From Spongiimicrobium salis (GTDB lineage Bacteria; Bacteroidota; Bacteroidia; Flavobacteriales; Flavobacteriaceae), in the NCBI RefSeq assembly GCF_043678055.1, contig NZ_JBHEQA010000001.1:682001-746000 (forward strand): a stretch of 64,000 bases of DNA, written 5' to 3'. The position numbers were made by a program, and so were the translations under genes. The stretch's first letter is position 1. Each line of letters begins with the position of its first letter. Under the pieces are notes generated by a model, which did not search any database, had not been told where the DNA came from, and saw nothing but the letters and a program-made list of their open reading frames with translations. Shown piece after piece: positions 27,069 through 35,795 of this stretch.

Positions 27069-28088
27069 TCAATAATTAACTGCGGGACAATTACAATCCA
27101 ATCTTTTTTCCCGTTGACCAAAATCATATCCCAAGGTAATTTGATGGAAGCCCCCGCTTCCTACGCGAACATCTCCCGATTGATAAGAGTAATTATAGGA
27201 AAACAGGAATTGTTTATAGTTCACTCCAATAATAGGGGTAAACAATTGAAGGCGTTGTTCGCCAAAATTACCATTCTGCTGAAATTGTGCTCCGTCAAAA
27301 CTTCGTCTATACGATAGCCCGGCCCATACTCTTCCGAAATCCACATCGCGGTACACTTTGGCATTGAGGTCAATGGTTTTTTCCTGGGTAAACTCTGTCA
27401 ATTGAAACAATACGGATGGCTCTATTTGCCATTCCTTTTTTCCAAAAACATATCCCACAGAAAACAAGTATCGTCTCAGGTTATCGATAACGGGTACATT
27501 ATCCGGATCTGCCCTACCAATTCTATACAATCGGCGTTCTGCCCCCAAAACATTCTGGGCTGCAAAATGCGCATAAAACTCTAAAAAATTGTAGGATACG
27601 CCAATATCAAAATTTAAGTAACTCGCTGTTTGTTTTGTTCCTGTTACCGCAGGATCTGGTTGTACGGAACGAAATTCTGTTTCATCCAAACTACTCAAAA
27701 GTACTGTAGTACTCAGACCAAAGGAAAGTTGATTTAAACTTCTGACATCCCCAGCAAATTTTAAATGATGGGCATAAGTTGCCTTTAAGCCTGTCTGGGA
27801 ATGAAAACCATTTTGGTCGTTAAAGATGATTCCCCCTACACCACTGTTGCTATCCTTGATCCTAAAATGGGCATTAACCGTCTGTAAGTTAGGAGCATCC
27901 CGGACATCGAACCACTGCTTTCTTGCCGTTAAACGTATCTTACCTCCTTCACCAATCCCAGCCATGGAAGGATACACCAAATAGTAATTATCCGATAGAT
28001 AATCAAAATACACGGGAAGTCCTTCTTGTGCCATTGCAGGAACGCTTAGCATTAAGGAAGAAATTAAGACAAAAAATAGATGTTTCAT
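27069..28088 (-). CDS. PorP/SprF-family type IX secretion membrane protein (orphan)
   Basis: This is a 339-residue outer-membrane protein of the PorP/SprF family. It has a signal peptide ending AMAQ, then LPVYFDYLSDNYYLVYPSMAG, the family's N-terminal pattern, with repeated amphipathic strands to the C terminus. The end, RLDCNCPAVNY, with two cysteines, extends beyond the last strand. Unlike the gene at 17145, no gliding-CTD substrate gene is next to it, so its partner must be encoded elsewhere or it acts more generally. It is divergent from nifU. Confidence 0.88.
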   Translation of the reverse strand: MKHLFFVLISSLMLSVPAMAQEGLPVYFDYLSDNYYLVYPSMAGIGEGGKIRLTARKQWFDVRDAPNLQTVNAHFRIKDSNSGVGGIIFNDQNGFHSQTGLKATYAHHLKFAGDVRSLNQLSFGLSTTVLLSSLDETEFRSVQPDPAVTGTKQTASYLNFDIGVSYNFLEFYAHFAAQNVLGAERRLYRIGRADPDNVPVIDNLRRYLFSVGYVFGKKEWQIEPSVLFQLTEFTQEKTIDLNAKVYRDVDFGRVWAGLSYRRSFDGAQFQQNGNFGEQRLQLFTPIIGVNYKQFLFSYNYSYQSGDVRVGSGGFHQITLGYDFGQREKRLDCNCPAVNY

Positions 28089-28220
28089 CTAGGATATAAG
28101 GATAAGGTTGGTGTTTAGGGCGTTATAACGTTCAAATATATAGTATAACGGACGAAATACAACATTATTATATAGATCTATAGTTGGAATTACTTTGTAT
28201 TTTTGTAAAAAATTAAGGTA

Positions 28221-29123
28221 ATGAAAGAATATACCATCACTACGGTAGAAACCAGCAACCCCAGTATATTAAAATTTGACACCAATCATTTCATCACTCA
28301 GAATACGAGTTATGAGTTCAACAATATTGACGACGCCAAAAATTCTCCTTTGGCCCAACAATTATTTTATCTCCCTTTTATAAAAACGGTCTATTTATCT
28401 GCCAGTTTTATTGCTTTGGAGCGCTATGATATTGTGGATTGGGCAGACGTTAAGGACGAAGTGGCCCAACAACTTGTGGATTATCTGAATTCTGGAGAGC
28501 CGGTAGTTTTGGAAACCGAAAACACTAAAAAATTGCCGGTAACCGTATATGCCGAGGTAACTCCAAATCCATCGGTAATGAAATTTGTGGTGAACAAAAA
28601 AATAGTCCCGACCATTATGGAGTTTAAGAACATTGATGAGGCCAAGGATTCTGACTTGGCCAAGGAATTGTTTCTACTTCCTTTTGTAAAAGAGGTCTTT
28701 TTTGACGAAAACTATGTTTCCATCACAAAGTACGATGTTGCCAATTGGGATGAAATCACTATTTCCTTGCGGGAAATGATTCGGGATTTTATTGCCGATG
28801 GAAAAGAAGTAGCTTCCCATGAAAAAGTTGCCCAAAAGGCCGCGGAAGCACCTAGACAACAATTAGCGGATGAAAATTTAGACGATACTTCAAAACAGAT
28901 TATTGACATCTTGGACGAATATGTAAAGCCTGCAGTAGCCAGTGATGGCGGAAATATCATGTTCAAGTCCTATGAAAAGGACACCAAAACGGTTAATGTT
29001 ATTCTGCAAGGGGCTTGTAGCGGCTGCCCATCTTCTACCTTTACCTTGAAAAATGGTATTGAGAACATGCTAAAGAATATGATGGGCGACAAAGTAAATG
29101 AAGTTGTTGCCTTAAATGGATAA
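28221..29123 (+). CDS. NifU-family iron-sulfur scaffold with tandem Nfu_N domains
   Basis: This 300-residue protein is expected to carry or deliver Fe-S clusters. It has two Nfu N-terminal domains in tandem (about 8-90 and 105-190). Both begin with a TSNPSILKF/TPNPSVMKF motif and contain a LFxLPFxK core. They are followed by a linker and a NifU C-terminal domain (about 220-300) with the cluster-binding pair Cys266 and Cys269 in GACSGCPSST. A TATTTTTG box at 28198-28205 matches the Bacteroidota -7 consensus, although no clear -33 element was seen. Most relatives outside this lineage have one Nfu_N domain. Confidence 0.93.
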   Translation: MKEYTITTVETSNPSILKFDTNHFITQNTSYEFNNIDDAKNSPLAQQLFYLPFIKTVYLSASFIALERYDIVDWADVKDEVAQQLVDYLNSGEPVVLETENTKKLPVTVYAEVTPNPSVMKFVVNKKIVPTIMEFKNIDEAKDSDLAKELFLLPFVKEVFFDENYVSITKYDVANWDEITISLREMIRDFIADGKEVASHEKVAQKAAEAPRQQLADENLDDTSKQIIDILDEYVKPAVASDGGNIMFKSYEKDTKTVNVILQGACSGCPSSTFTLKNGIENMLKNMMGDKVNEVVALNG

Positions 29124-29137
29124 TTTTATGGATTGTA

Positions 29138-29170
29138 TTTGTATTCCCTGGTTTTAAATTCTTAACTTTA
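29138..29170 (+). promoter_or_regulatory. Bacteroidota-type promoter for dodecin
   Basis: A TTTG (29138-29141) and TAACTTTA (29163-29170) are separated by 21 nt, fitting the Bacteroidota -33 TTTG / -7 TAnnTTTG pattern with one mismatch. Transcription would start about 15-20 nt before the dodecin ATG. Confidence 0.45.
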
Positions 29171-29192
29171 AGGGAATATTAAAAACACTACC

Positions 29193-29393
29193 ATGGCAAT
29201 TTTAAAAGTAATTGAAGTATTGGCAAACTCCGAAAAAAGTTGGGAAGATGCCACAAAAAAAGCTGTAGCACATGCTGCAAAAAGCGTAAAAAACATTCGT
29301 TCCGTATACGTACAAGATCAGAGCGCAAGTGTTAAAGATGGAGAAATCTCTGATTTTAGAGTGAACGTTAAAATCACTTTTGAAATCAAATAA
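29193..29393 (+). CDS. Dodecin family flavin-binding protein
   Basis: This 66-residue protein has the compact beta-alpha-beta-beta dodecin fold. IKVIEVLANSEKSWEDATKKAV-like sequence in the first strand and helix is characteristic, as is the later strand pair (NIRSVYVQDQSASV and FRVNVKITFEIK). Dodecins form hollow dodecamers that store or buffer flavins such as riboflavin, FMN or FAD, or their breakdown products. It is monocistronic, with its own promoter and terminator. Confidence 0.95.
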   Translation: MAILKVIEVLANSEKSWEDATKKAVAHAAKSVKNIRSVYVQDQSASVKDGEISDFRVNVKITFEIK

Positions 29394-29419
29394 AAAAAGT
29401 ATGTTTTTATACCGTATTA

Positions 29420-29445
29420 AGCGTCCAGATTTGGACGCTTTTTTT
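29420..29445 (+). terminator. Terminator after dodecin
   Basis: A perfect 8-bp stem pairs AGCGTCCA (29420-29427) with TGGACGCT (29432-29439) around a 4-nt loop and runs into seven T residues. Confidence 0.9.
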
Positions 29446-29589
29446 GTTTCCTACCTTCGCCAAAATTAAAAAATATACCTCCTACCGCCCTTTTTAAAAT
29501 TCAAGGGATTTACTTAGAATCTACATCATTTTTAGCTTTCTGTATTGTATTTTTGAAAAGTCAAACCTCACAAACACCTATTGTCAATT

Positions 29590-30408
29590 ATGGAAAACTT
29601 TACCGATTACGAGCAACATATCTCCAACGCCATTGATTGGATTTGGAATGCCTTACCTAATCTAATTTTAGCCATTTTAATTTTTGTTGTTGGCCTGTGG
29701 GTCATTAAGTTTCTAAACCGGCTGGTCCATAAATTCTTTGAAAAAACAGATTATGATCTTACACTTGAATCTTTTTTACAAAGTTTTATCAGCATTGCTT
29801 TAAAAGTCTTATTGTTTGTTTTGGTGGTAACCCAATTAGGCGTTAAATCTTCGTCCCTAGTGGCAATTGTAGGGGCAGCAGGTTTGGCTATTGGATTAGC
29901 ATTACAAGGATCGCTGTCCAATTTTGCCGGCGGGGTGTTAATTTTAATTTTCAAACCTTTTAAAGTTGGAGATTTCATATCGGCCCAGGGCATCGATGGT
30001 ACGGTGAAGGAAATATCTATTTTCACGACCAAGTTGAATACATTTGGCAATCAAGTGGCCATAATTCCCAATGGGCAATTGTCCAACAACAATATTGTAA
30101 ACTATAATGTAGAGACTACACGGCGCGATAAGATCGATATCGGCATCAGTTATGATGCCAACATTAAAACTGCAAAGAATATTTTATTGCAAATCTGTGC
30201 AGAAACCGAAACTATTTTAAGTGACCCGGAGCCCGAGGTATATGTAGGGGCTTTGGCCGACAGTGCTGTTGAACTAACGCTGCGTTTTTGGGCCAATAAC
30301 GATGTTTTCTGGGCAGCGCACTTCCATGTTTTAGAGGAACTTAAACTCAGATTTGATGCAGAAGGCATAGAAATTCCTTATCCACATATGGTACAATTTA
30401 ATCGATAA
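29590..30408 (+). CDS. MscS-family mechanosensitive ion channel
   Basis: This is a 272-residue inner-membrane channel that releases solutes on hypo-osmotic shock. There are three hydrophobic segments in the first 120 residues. The pore-lining third helix shows the family's Gly/Ala packing (VGAAGLAIGLALQGSLSNFAGG), followed by FKVGDFI and the beta domain with NGQLSNNNIVNY. The ATG at 29590 is used rather than the TTG at 29581. A TATTTTTG box (29548-29555) upstream is a possible -7 element. Confidence 0.94.
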   Translation: MENFTDYEQHISNAIDWIWNALPNLILAILIFVVGLWVIKFLNRLVHKFFEKTDYDLTLESFLQSFISIALKVLLFVLVVTQLGVKSSSLVAIVGAAGLAIGLALQGSLSNFAGGVLILIFKPFKVGDFISAQGIDGTVKEISIFTTKLNTFGNQVAIIPNGQLSNNNIVNYNVETTRRDKIDIGISYDANIKTAKNILLQICAETETILSDPEPEVYVGALADSAVELTLRFWANNDVFWAAHFHVLEELKLRFDAEGIEIPYPHMVQFNR

Positions 30409-30481
30409 ACTACATCGTTAGTTTTAAAGTTTTTGCACGTCTAAAATATATATCTATATTAGCGCAAAAATTAAGAAGACT

Positions 30482-31153
30482 ATGAAATTAAAAGCAATCA
30501 TCTTTGCCCTTTTGTTACCCATTTTTGCAACTGCACAAATAAGTTTTGGGAATCCTGATGAAGGAGGCATTGTAAGTTTTAAAACTTCGGGTAGCAGTAG
30601 TACAGCTGAAAAAGCTTCTGGTTCTCCTTTCGTTAATGAAACCTTTCTACCGGGAAGAGTAATTGTAAGTGGAGAAGTAAAAGCAGAAGGATTGTTGCGG
30701 TATAATGCATACCGTAGTGAGATAGAAGTAAAAGAAGGAAATGATAGTTCCTATTCTTTGTTGAAGAGATCCTATATTTACGCAGAAATCAAAGGAAAAA
30801 CATACCGTATCTTTAGATTTATGGATGGAGAAGTGGAAAAAACATCCTATTTCAATCCATTGAACAAAGGTGAAGTTCAGCTGCTATTTAGACCTCGTAT
30901 TAAATTAAAGCGTGGAAGAGCGGCAGCCACCACTTATGATCGTAATATTCCACCAAAGTACATTACGATAAATTCTTATTTCGTCAAAAAAGGCGATAAA
31001 GCTGCTGAGAGAGTACGCTTGTCCAAAAAAGATATTCTCAAGTATTTGAGCGATAAGTCTTCCGAAGTGAAATCATATATTGCAGACAATAAGATAAAAC
31101 TTAAAAAGGAAGAAGATTATATAAAGGTATTGGATTACTATAATTCTTTATAG
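30482..31153 (+). CDS. Hypothetical secreted protein
   Basis: This is a 223-residue protein with a clear Sec signal peptide (MKLKAIIFALLLPIFATAQ). The mature part is a basic alpha/beta domain with segments such as GRVIVSGEVKAEGLLRYNAYRSE-like strands, a middle RIKLKRGRAAATTYDRNIPP, and a lysine-rich helical C terminus. I do not recognise a characterised family. It is convergent with tsaB, with only 6 nt between the stop codons. A TTTG-N19-TATATTAG arrangement (30432-30462) upstream is a weak promoter candidate. Confidence 0.65.
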   Translation: MKLKAIIFALLLPIFATAQISFGNPDEGGIVSFKTSGSSSTAEKASGSPFVNETFLPGRVIVSGEVKAEGLLRYNAYRSEIEVKEGNDSSYSLLKRSYIYAEIKGKTYRIFRFMDGEVEKTSYFNPLNKGEVQLLFRPRIKLKRGRAAATTYDRNIPPKYITINSYFVKKGDKAAERVRLSKKDILKYLSDKSSEVKSYIADNKIKLKKEEDYIKVLDYYNSL

Positions 31154-31159
31154 TTCGTA

Positions 31160-31855
31160 TCATTTTTTCGTTGTCACCTTAGTTTTAGAAGGCTTGGCAA
31201 CAATAAAATCTTTTAGATAGTAGGGTTCAAAATACGCTACATCTTCAAATGTCCCTGCTTGGAACCTTTGTTCGGAAAGTAGGGACATTTGTTTTGCGGA
31301 AGGCATAATAGAATTATCATACTCAAAATTAGGAGCTGTTAACACCGTCTTACACTTCTCGGCACCGTTACCTAATAGGTATACTTTATTTTCACCTACA
31401 TACTCCTTAAAACTGTCTTCTTCCACAATCTCAGCTTTTGTTTCCCGTATTTCATTATAGTGATGATCGAATATAGCGGAATATACTTCCATGCGCCTTG
31501 CATCCAATAAAGAGATAATGCGTTCTCCTTCCTGTAATTTATGCTGATGCGCCATGACTTTCAAGGTAGGTACTGCAATTAAGGGAATCCCTAAAGAAAA
31601 GCATAGGCCTTTAGCCGCCGAAACTCCAATTCGAAGCCCTGTATAGGACCCCGGTCCTTTGCTAATAGCGATAGCCTCTATATCCGTTAATCGTAACGCA
31701 GCCTCTTCCACAACAGTTTGAATAAAACTATGTAATTGCTCCGCATGGGAATAGTTGGGCGTGTTATCTTCCTTAAGCGCAACCAACGTCCCATTTTTAG
31801 AAATACCGACAGAACAATTGGTTGTTGCCGTTTCTATGTTTAAAATAATAGCCAT
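31160..31855 (-). CDS. tsaB: tRNA threonylcarbamoyladenosine biosynthesis protein TsaB
   Basis: TsaB is the partner that supports TsaD in forming t6A37 on ANN-decoding tRNAs. The ATG at 31855 is chosen because the ASKHA-fold N terminus (ILNIETATTNCSVGISKNG) starts right after it. The longer reading frame from 31924 adds an atypical hydrophobic extension. Other family motifs are SKGPGSYTGLRIGVSAAKGL and LLDARRMEVYSAIFD. The protein is 231 residues. It lies at the 3' end of the MacAB-like set A, 93 nt after the TolC-family gene. Confidence 0.94.
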   Translation of the reverse strand: MAIILNIETATTNCSVGISKNGTLVALKEDNTPNYSHAEQLHSFIQTVVEEAALRLTDIEAIAISKGPGSYTGLRIGVSAAKGLCFSLGIPLIAVPTLKVMAHQHKLQEGERIISLLDARRMEVYSAIFDHHYNEIRETKAEIVEEDSFKEYVGENKVYLLGNGAEKCKTVLTAPNFEYDNSIMPSAKQMSLLSEQRFQAGTFEDVAYFEPYYLKDFIVAKPSKTKVTTKK

Positions 31856-31948
31856 ATCGGGCAAATATACCCAGAATCCATAAGTATAAAAAAGTCCTGT
31901 CCGACATAAAGTCAAACAGGACATTCTCCGTTTAATTATTCTAAGTTG

Positions 31949-33307
31949 TTATCTATTCAAGGATAAAGGAATTCCAAAGTAGAACTCTAAAATCTTTAGC
32001 CTAAAAATATAGTCATATTTTGTACGGACCACATTGGCTTCGGCATTATCCAAACGGGATTGTGCCTGACTAAAATCAAAGGAATTCATTAGCCCTACAT
32101 CAAAGCGCTCTTTAGCATAATCATAGGCCAAACGCCTTGCTTCCAGTGTTTTTTCCGCAGCTTCATAGGCCTTATAAAAACTGGTCACATCAACATAAGA
32201 TTGATTAATATTGGTTTCTAAAGCCAGCTTGTCCTGTTCCAACTGAATTTTTGATCTTTCTACATTAATTTTTGCTCTTTTAATACTATTTCGAACGCTA
32301 AATCCATTAAAAATTGGAACATTTAAGGTTGCTCCATAGGAAATCCCATCAAAAATGTACAACTGATCTGTAAAACTTGGTAAAAAGGTTTGCCCAGGAT
32401 TATTGGGATCCGGAAGGAAACTCTGATCCGAGTATCGCGTTCCATAATTAAAGAATGCGGATAGTGTAGGATATTTGTTTCCTTTTGAAATCTTTAAATC
32501 TTTTTCCGCCAGTTCAACATTGGCTTGAGAGAATTTAATGTCATTTCTAAACGTCAAGGCTTTGTCAAAAATCACTTTAGCCGAATTACTAAGAATATCC
32601 GATGGAGGAATCTCAAAAGATTCTTCGGCAATATCGAAATTCTCATAGTCCGTTATCTGTAACAATTGTGCCAGATTGATTCTGGAAATGAGCACTAAAC
32701 TTTCCCCATTGACCACCTGTTGTTCCTGCGTTGCCGCTGTGGCCTCAATTTCCAATAGGTCTCCTCTGGGCACCACTCCGGATTCCACCAATTCTTTTGT
32801 ACGCTTTAGATCCTGTTCCGTAACAGCATATTGCGCCTTGAACACTTTTAATTGTTCTTTATTTGAAAGTACCTGCAAATAGGAATTGGCAACATTCAGA
32901 CGGATATCGTCTTTTAAATCGTCCAAGCGATATTGATTGGCTATGGCATTCAGTCTAGCGCGTTGTATTCTATTGTAATTCCGCAAACCATCGAATAAAG
33001 TAACGTTGGAGCTAAATCCTCCATTGGCACTCAATACCGTATTATTGGTTGGTAAGTTGGTGGTTGGATTAATGGAGAAACCCGTACTGGAGTTTACTCC
33101 TGCCGAACCATTAAGGTTTGGTAACAGGGCTCCTAAAGCATCGGACTCATCTATTTTTGCATTTTCTAAATCTAACTCGAATTGTTCAATGGTCAAGTTA
33201 TTGTCCACCGCATAGGTGACACATTCTTCCAAGGTCCATTTTCGAACTTGGGCTGTCGCTGCTCCTATTGAAAAAAGGATCAGTAGTAGTGCTATCTTAA
33301 TTTTCAT
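31949..33307 (-). CDS. TolC-family outer-membrane efflux protein (export set A)
   Basis: This is a 452-residue outer-membrane channel protein with a signal peptide (to about residue 19, ATAQ). Two OEP repeat halves are predicted, rich in long amphipathic helices. Segments such as WTLEECVTYAVDNNLTIEQ and LEARRLAYDYAKERFDVGLMNSFD-like stretches are typical. It is the last exporter gene of set A, 37 nt after the adaptor, and should form the outer-membrane duct for that ABC efflux system. It may also serve set B, which lacks a TolC gene. Confidence 0.93.
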   Translation of the reverse strand: MKIKIALLLILFSIGAATAQVRKWTLEECVTYAVDNNLTIEQFELDLENAKIDESDALGALLPNLNGSAGVNSSTGFSINPTTNLPTNNTVLSANGGFSSNVTLFDGLRNYNRIQRARLNAIANQYRLDDLKDDIRLNVANSYLQVLSNKEQLKVFKAQYAVTEQDLKRTKELVESGVVPRGDLLEIEATAATQEQQVVNGESLVLISRINLAQLLQITDYENFDIAEESFEIPPSDILSNSAKVIFDKALTFRNDIKFSQANVELAEKDLKISKGNKYPTLSAFFNYGTRYSDQSFLPDPNNPGQTFLPSFTDQLYIFDGISYGATLNVPIFNGFSVRNSIKRAKINVERSKIQLEQDKLALETNINQSYVDVTSFYKAYEAAEKTLEARRLAYDYAKERFDVGLMNSFDFSQAQSRLDNAEANVVRTKYDYIFRLKILEFYFGIPLSLNR

Positions 33308-33344
33308 TTGGTGATTGTTTTATATTATGATTGATGATTTTTTA

Positions 33345-34490
33345 CTAGTCTTCATCACTATCCGATCCATCATCCTCATCATCTTCGCCTATCTTTTTGG
33401 GCTCTGTCTTGTTCCATATCTTTACATTATCAGATTCGGTAAGTCCAGAGATAATTTCAACATTCACACCGTCAGAAATTCCGATTTCCACATCTTTACG
33501 CTCAAACTGTTGATCTCCAACAGATAATTCAACATAAGGCTTGTCTGTATCTTTATCAAATTGCAAAAGTGCTTCAGGAATCACCAAAACATCGGTCTTC
33601 TTTTCTAAAACCAAGGATGCATTGGCACTGTACCCTGCTCTTATCACGAAGTCGTCTTCCACTTCTACATCTCCTTCGATTTTAAATTGTACGGCACCCG
33701 CTTCTTCTACCCCTTTGGGCGCTATGAATTTCAACCTTGCTTTAAATTTTTTCTTCTCAATGGCCCCAAGGCTAATCTCCAAAGGCATATCCAATTTCAG
33801 TTTCCCTACTTCTCCCTCATCTACTTTTCCTTCAAAAATCATCTTTCCCAAATCGGCAATGGAAGCAATTGTAGTACCATCGTTAAAGTTATTACTCTGA
33901 ATCACCTGATCTCCCTCTTTCACAGGGATCTCTAAAATGGTTCCCGATACTGTTGCTCGGATATTAGTGTTGGCCGTTGATGATCCGCCAGCAGATCCTT
34001 TTTGTATGATCTGATAATCGGACCGGGCATTTTCCAATTCCTGTTCAGCCTGATCAAATCTCAATTTTAAGTTATTGAAATCTTGGCTTGAGATTACACC
34101 TTTATCAAAAAGTGCTTTATTACGATCATATTCAATCTTGGTATTGTTCAATGCAATCTCGGCATTTCGAACACGTCCGCGGGATTGATTCAGGGATTGC
34201 TCATTGGGAACTACTTTAATTTTTGCAATTAAGTCGCCCGCTTTTACTTGCACCCCTTCTTCCAGATATATTTTATCTATAATCCCAGAAATTTGAGGCT
34301 TAATAGCTACTTCGTCTTCCGGAATCACTTTTCCGGTAGCTACGGTTTTCTTTTCAATACTAGAAATAAAAGGTTGTTTGGTCTCGTACGTAATGGCTGA
34401 CTTACTATTGGACTTTATAAAAAAGGCAGCAGACCACAGTCCACCTAGAACCAAAACTATAATTAATGTCCATTTTAAAGCTTTTTTCAT
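33345..34490 (-). CDS. MacA/HlyD-type periplasmic adaptor (export set A)
   Basis: This is a 381-residue membrane-fusion protein with an N-terminal membrane anchor (about 8-25), split lipoyl domains (GVQVKAGDLIAKIKVVPN and SGTILEIPVKEGDQVI), an alpha-helical hairpin between them (about 100-165), beta-barrel and membrane-proximal domains, and an acidic Asp/Glu tail. It links the MacB-like permeases to the TolC-family protein. It is clearly paralogous to the adaptor at 44751-45866, including the shared segments GDQQFERK/GQQFERK and KIWNK. Confidence 0.93.
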   Translation of the reverse strand: MKKALKWTLIIVLVLGGLWSAAFFIKSNSKSAITYETKQPFISSIEKKTVATGKVIPEDEVAIKPQISGIIDKIYLEEGVQVKAGDLIAKIKVVPNEQSLNQSRGRVRNAEIALNNTKIEYDRNKALFDKGVISSQDFNNLKLRFDQAEQELENARSDYQIIQKGSAGGSSTANTNIRATVSGTILEIPVKEGDQVIQSNNFNDGTTIASIADLGKMIFEGKVDEGEVGKLKLDMPLEISLGAIEKKKFKARLKFIAPKGVEEAGAVQFKIEGDVEVEDDFVIRAGYSANASLVLEKKTDVLVIPEALLQFDKDTDKPYVELSVGDQQFERKDVEIGISDGVNVEIISGLTESDNVKIWNKTEPKKIGEDDEDDGSDSDED

Positions 34491-34530
34491 TTTAATTGTA
34501 TTTAGTCGAATTCTATTTATATTGGTTTGT

Positions 34531-35793
34531 TTATTCTTCTCTTAAAGCATCTATGGGCTTTATACTAACTGCACGTTGTGCTGGGATAAGTCCGATTAAG
34601 GTTCCCATGAAAGCCATAAAAATTAATGCCCCTGTAACATAACTAATAGGCACTGTAGGATTTGCATAGGGAAAATCTGTTCCTGCCGTCAAAACATCAA
34701 TCAACTTCAAGGTCAATGCCCCTAAAATGATTCCAATGACTCCAGAAAGGAAGGTAAGCACTAAGGATTCAATAATAATTTGATTACGAACCTCAGCGGG
34801 AGTCGCCCCCAATGCTCTTCGCACCCCCAATTCCTTGGTACGCTCCTTTACGGATATCAACAATATATTTCCGATTCCAATGACTCCGGCCACAATTGTC
34901 GCAATTCCTACGATGAGGGACAAAAAGGTAAGCCCATTGGCAAAGCCCATGATTTTGTTAAATATCTCTCCTAAATTAAAGGAGCCAAAAGCCCTTTCGT
35001 CCGTGGGATCTACCCTGTGGATACTTTTTAAGGTGCGCTTTACATCTTCCTCTACCTTCAATACATCAGCGTCATCATAAGCCGCAATGGTCAACCAGCC
35101 TACATTATCACCGCTATTGTATAATTTCTTATAGGTGGTAAAGGGGATAAAAATATCGCTGTCACTTTCAAACCCACCTCCAGGGGTAAATTTGTGCACC
35201 CCAACGACCTGAAAATAAATATCATCGATTTTGATATAGCCCCCTATGGGATCTTCATCTTTTTCAAAGAGTTCTTTTTGGGTGCGTTCCCCTATAACAC
35301 AGACTTTTCTACTTTGATCAATATCTTCATCATTAATGAAACGGCCTCCGTCATATATCTTTTTGGTGGCGATTTTCGTAAATACCGGATAATCACCATA
35401 GACTGCATAATTTCCCGACTTTAGACCTCTAGTGATAACGCCTGGTGTAGATCCAAAAACGCCACGTACATTCCTAGGGGCAATGTGTTCAATCTCGGGA
35501 ATGCGATTTTGCAATACTTCCACATCCCCAATCTTTAATTGCAATCGCCTACCTGTTTTAAAGCCATCATAGGGTTTACTGGTACTTTGGGCCCAAGCAA
35601 ACATACTGTTCATGGCCACGGTTTCAAATTCACGTTCAAAACCATGATCCAATCCTTTGGCCGCCCCAGACAGGCCAATATAAATATAGATTCCAACGAT
35701 TACACCGACCATCGTTAAAAACGTACGAACTTTGTTTTTACTGATCGATTGAAAAATTTCTTGCCAGGTATTGCTATCAAATAGTTGTCGCAT
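34531..35793 (-). CDS. MacB-like ABC transporter permease, second position (A2)
   Basis: This is a 420-residue permease with the MacB layout: an N-terminal helix, a large periplasmic MacB_PCD domain (about 55-255) and three C-terminal helices of the FtsX domain. The last part contains KERTKELGVRRALGATPAEV, a cytoplasmic coupling motif, and ends with PAQRAVSIKPIDALREE. There is no ATPase domain in this polypeptide. It lies 2 nt after permease A1 and pairs with it as a heterodimer. Its closest match in the window is B2 (45910-47169). Confidence 0.92.
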   Translation of the reverse strand: MRQLFDSNTWQEIFQSISKNKVRTFLTMVGVIVGIYIYIGLSGAAKGLDHGFEREFETVAMNSMFAWAQSTSKPYDGFKTGRRLQLKIGDVEVLQNRIPEIEHIAPRNVRGVFGSTPGVITRGLKSGNYAVYGDYPVFTKIATKKIYDGGRFINDEDIDQSRKVCVIGERTQKELFEKDEDPIGGYIKIDDIYFQVVGVHKFTPGGGFESDSDIFIPFTTYKKLYNSGDNVGWLTIAAYDDADVLKVEEDVKRTLKSIHRVDPTDERAFGSFNLGEIFNKIMGFANGLTFLSLIVGIATIVAGVIGIGNILLISVKERTKELGVRRALGATPAEVRNQIIIESLVLTFLSGVIGIILGALTLKLIDVLTAGTDFPYANPTVPISYVTGALIFMAFMGTLIGLIPAQRAVSIKPIDALREE

Positions 35794-35795
35794 AA

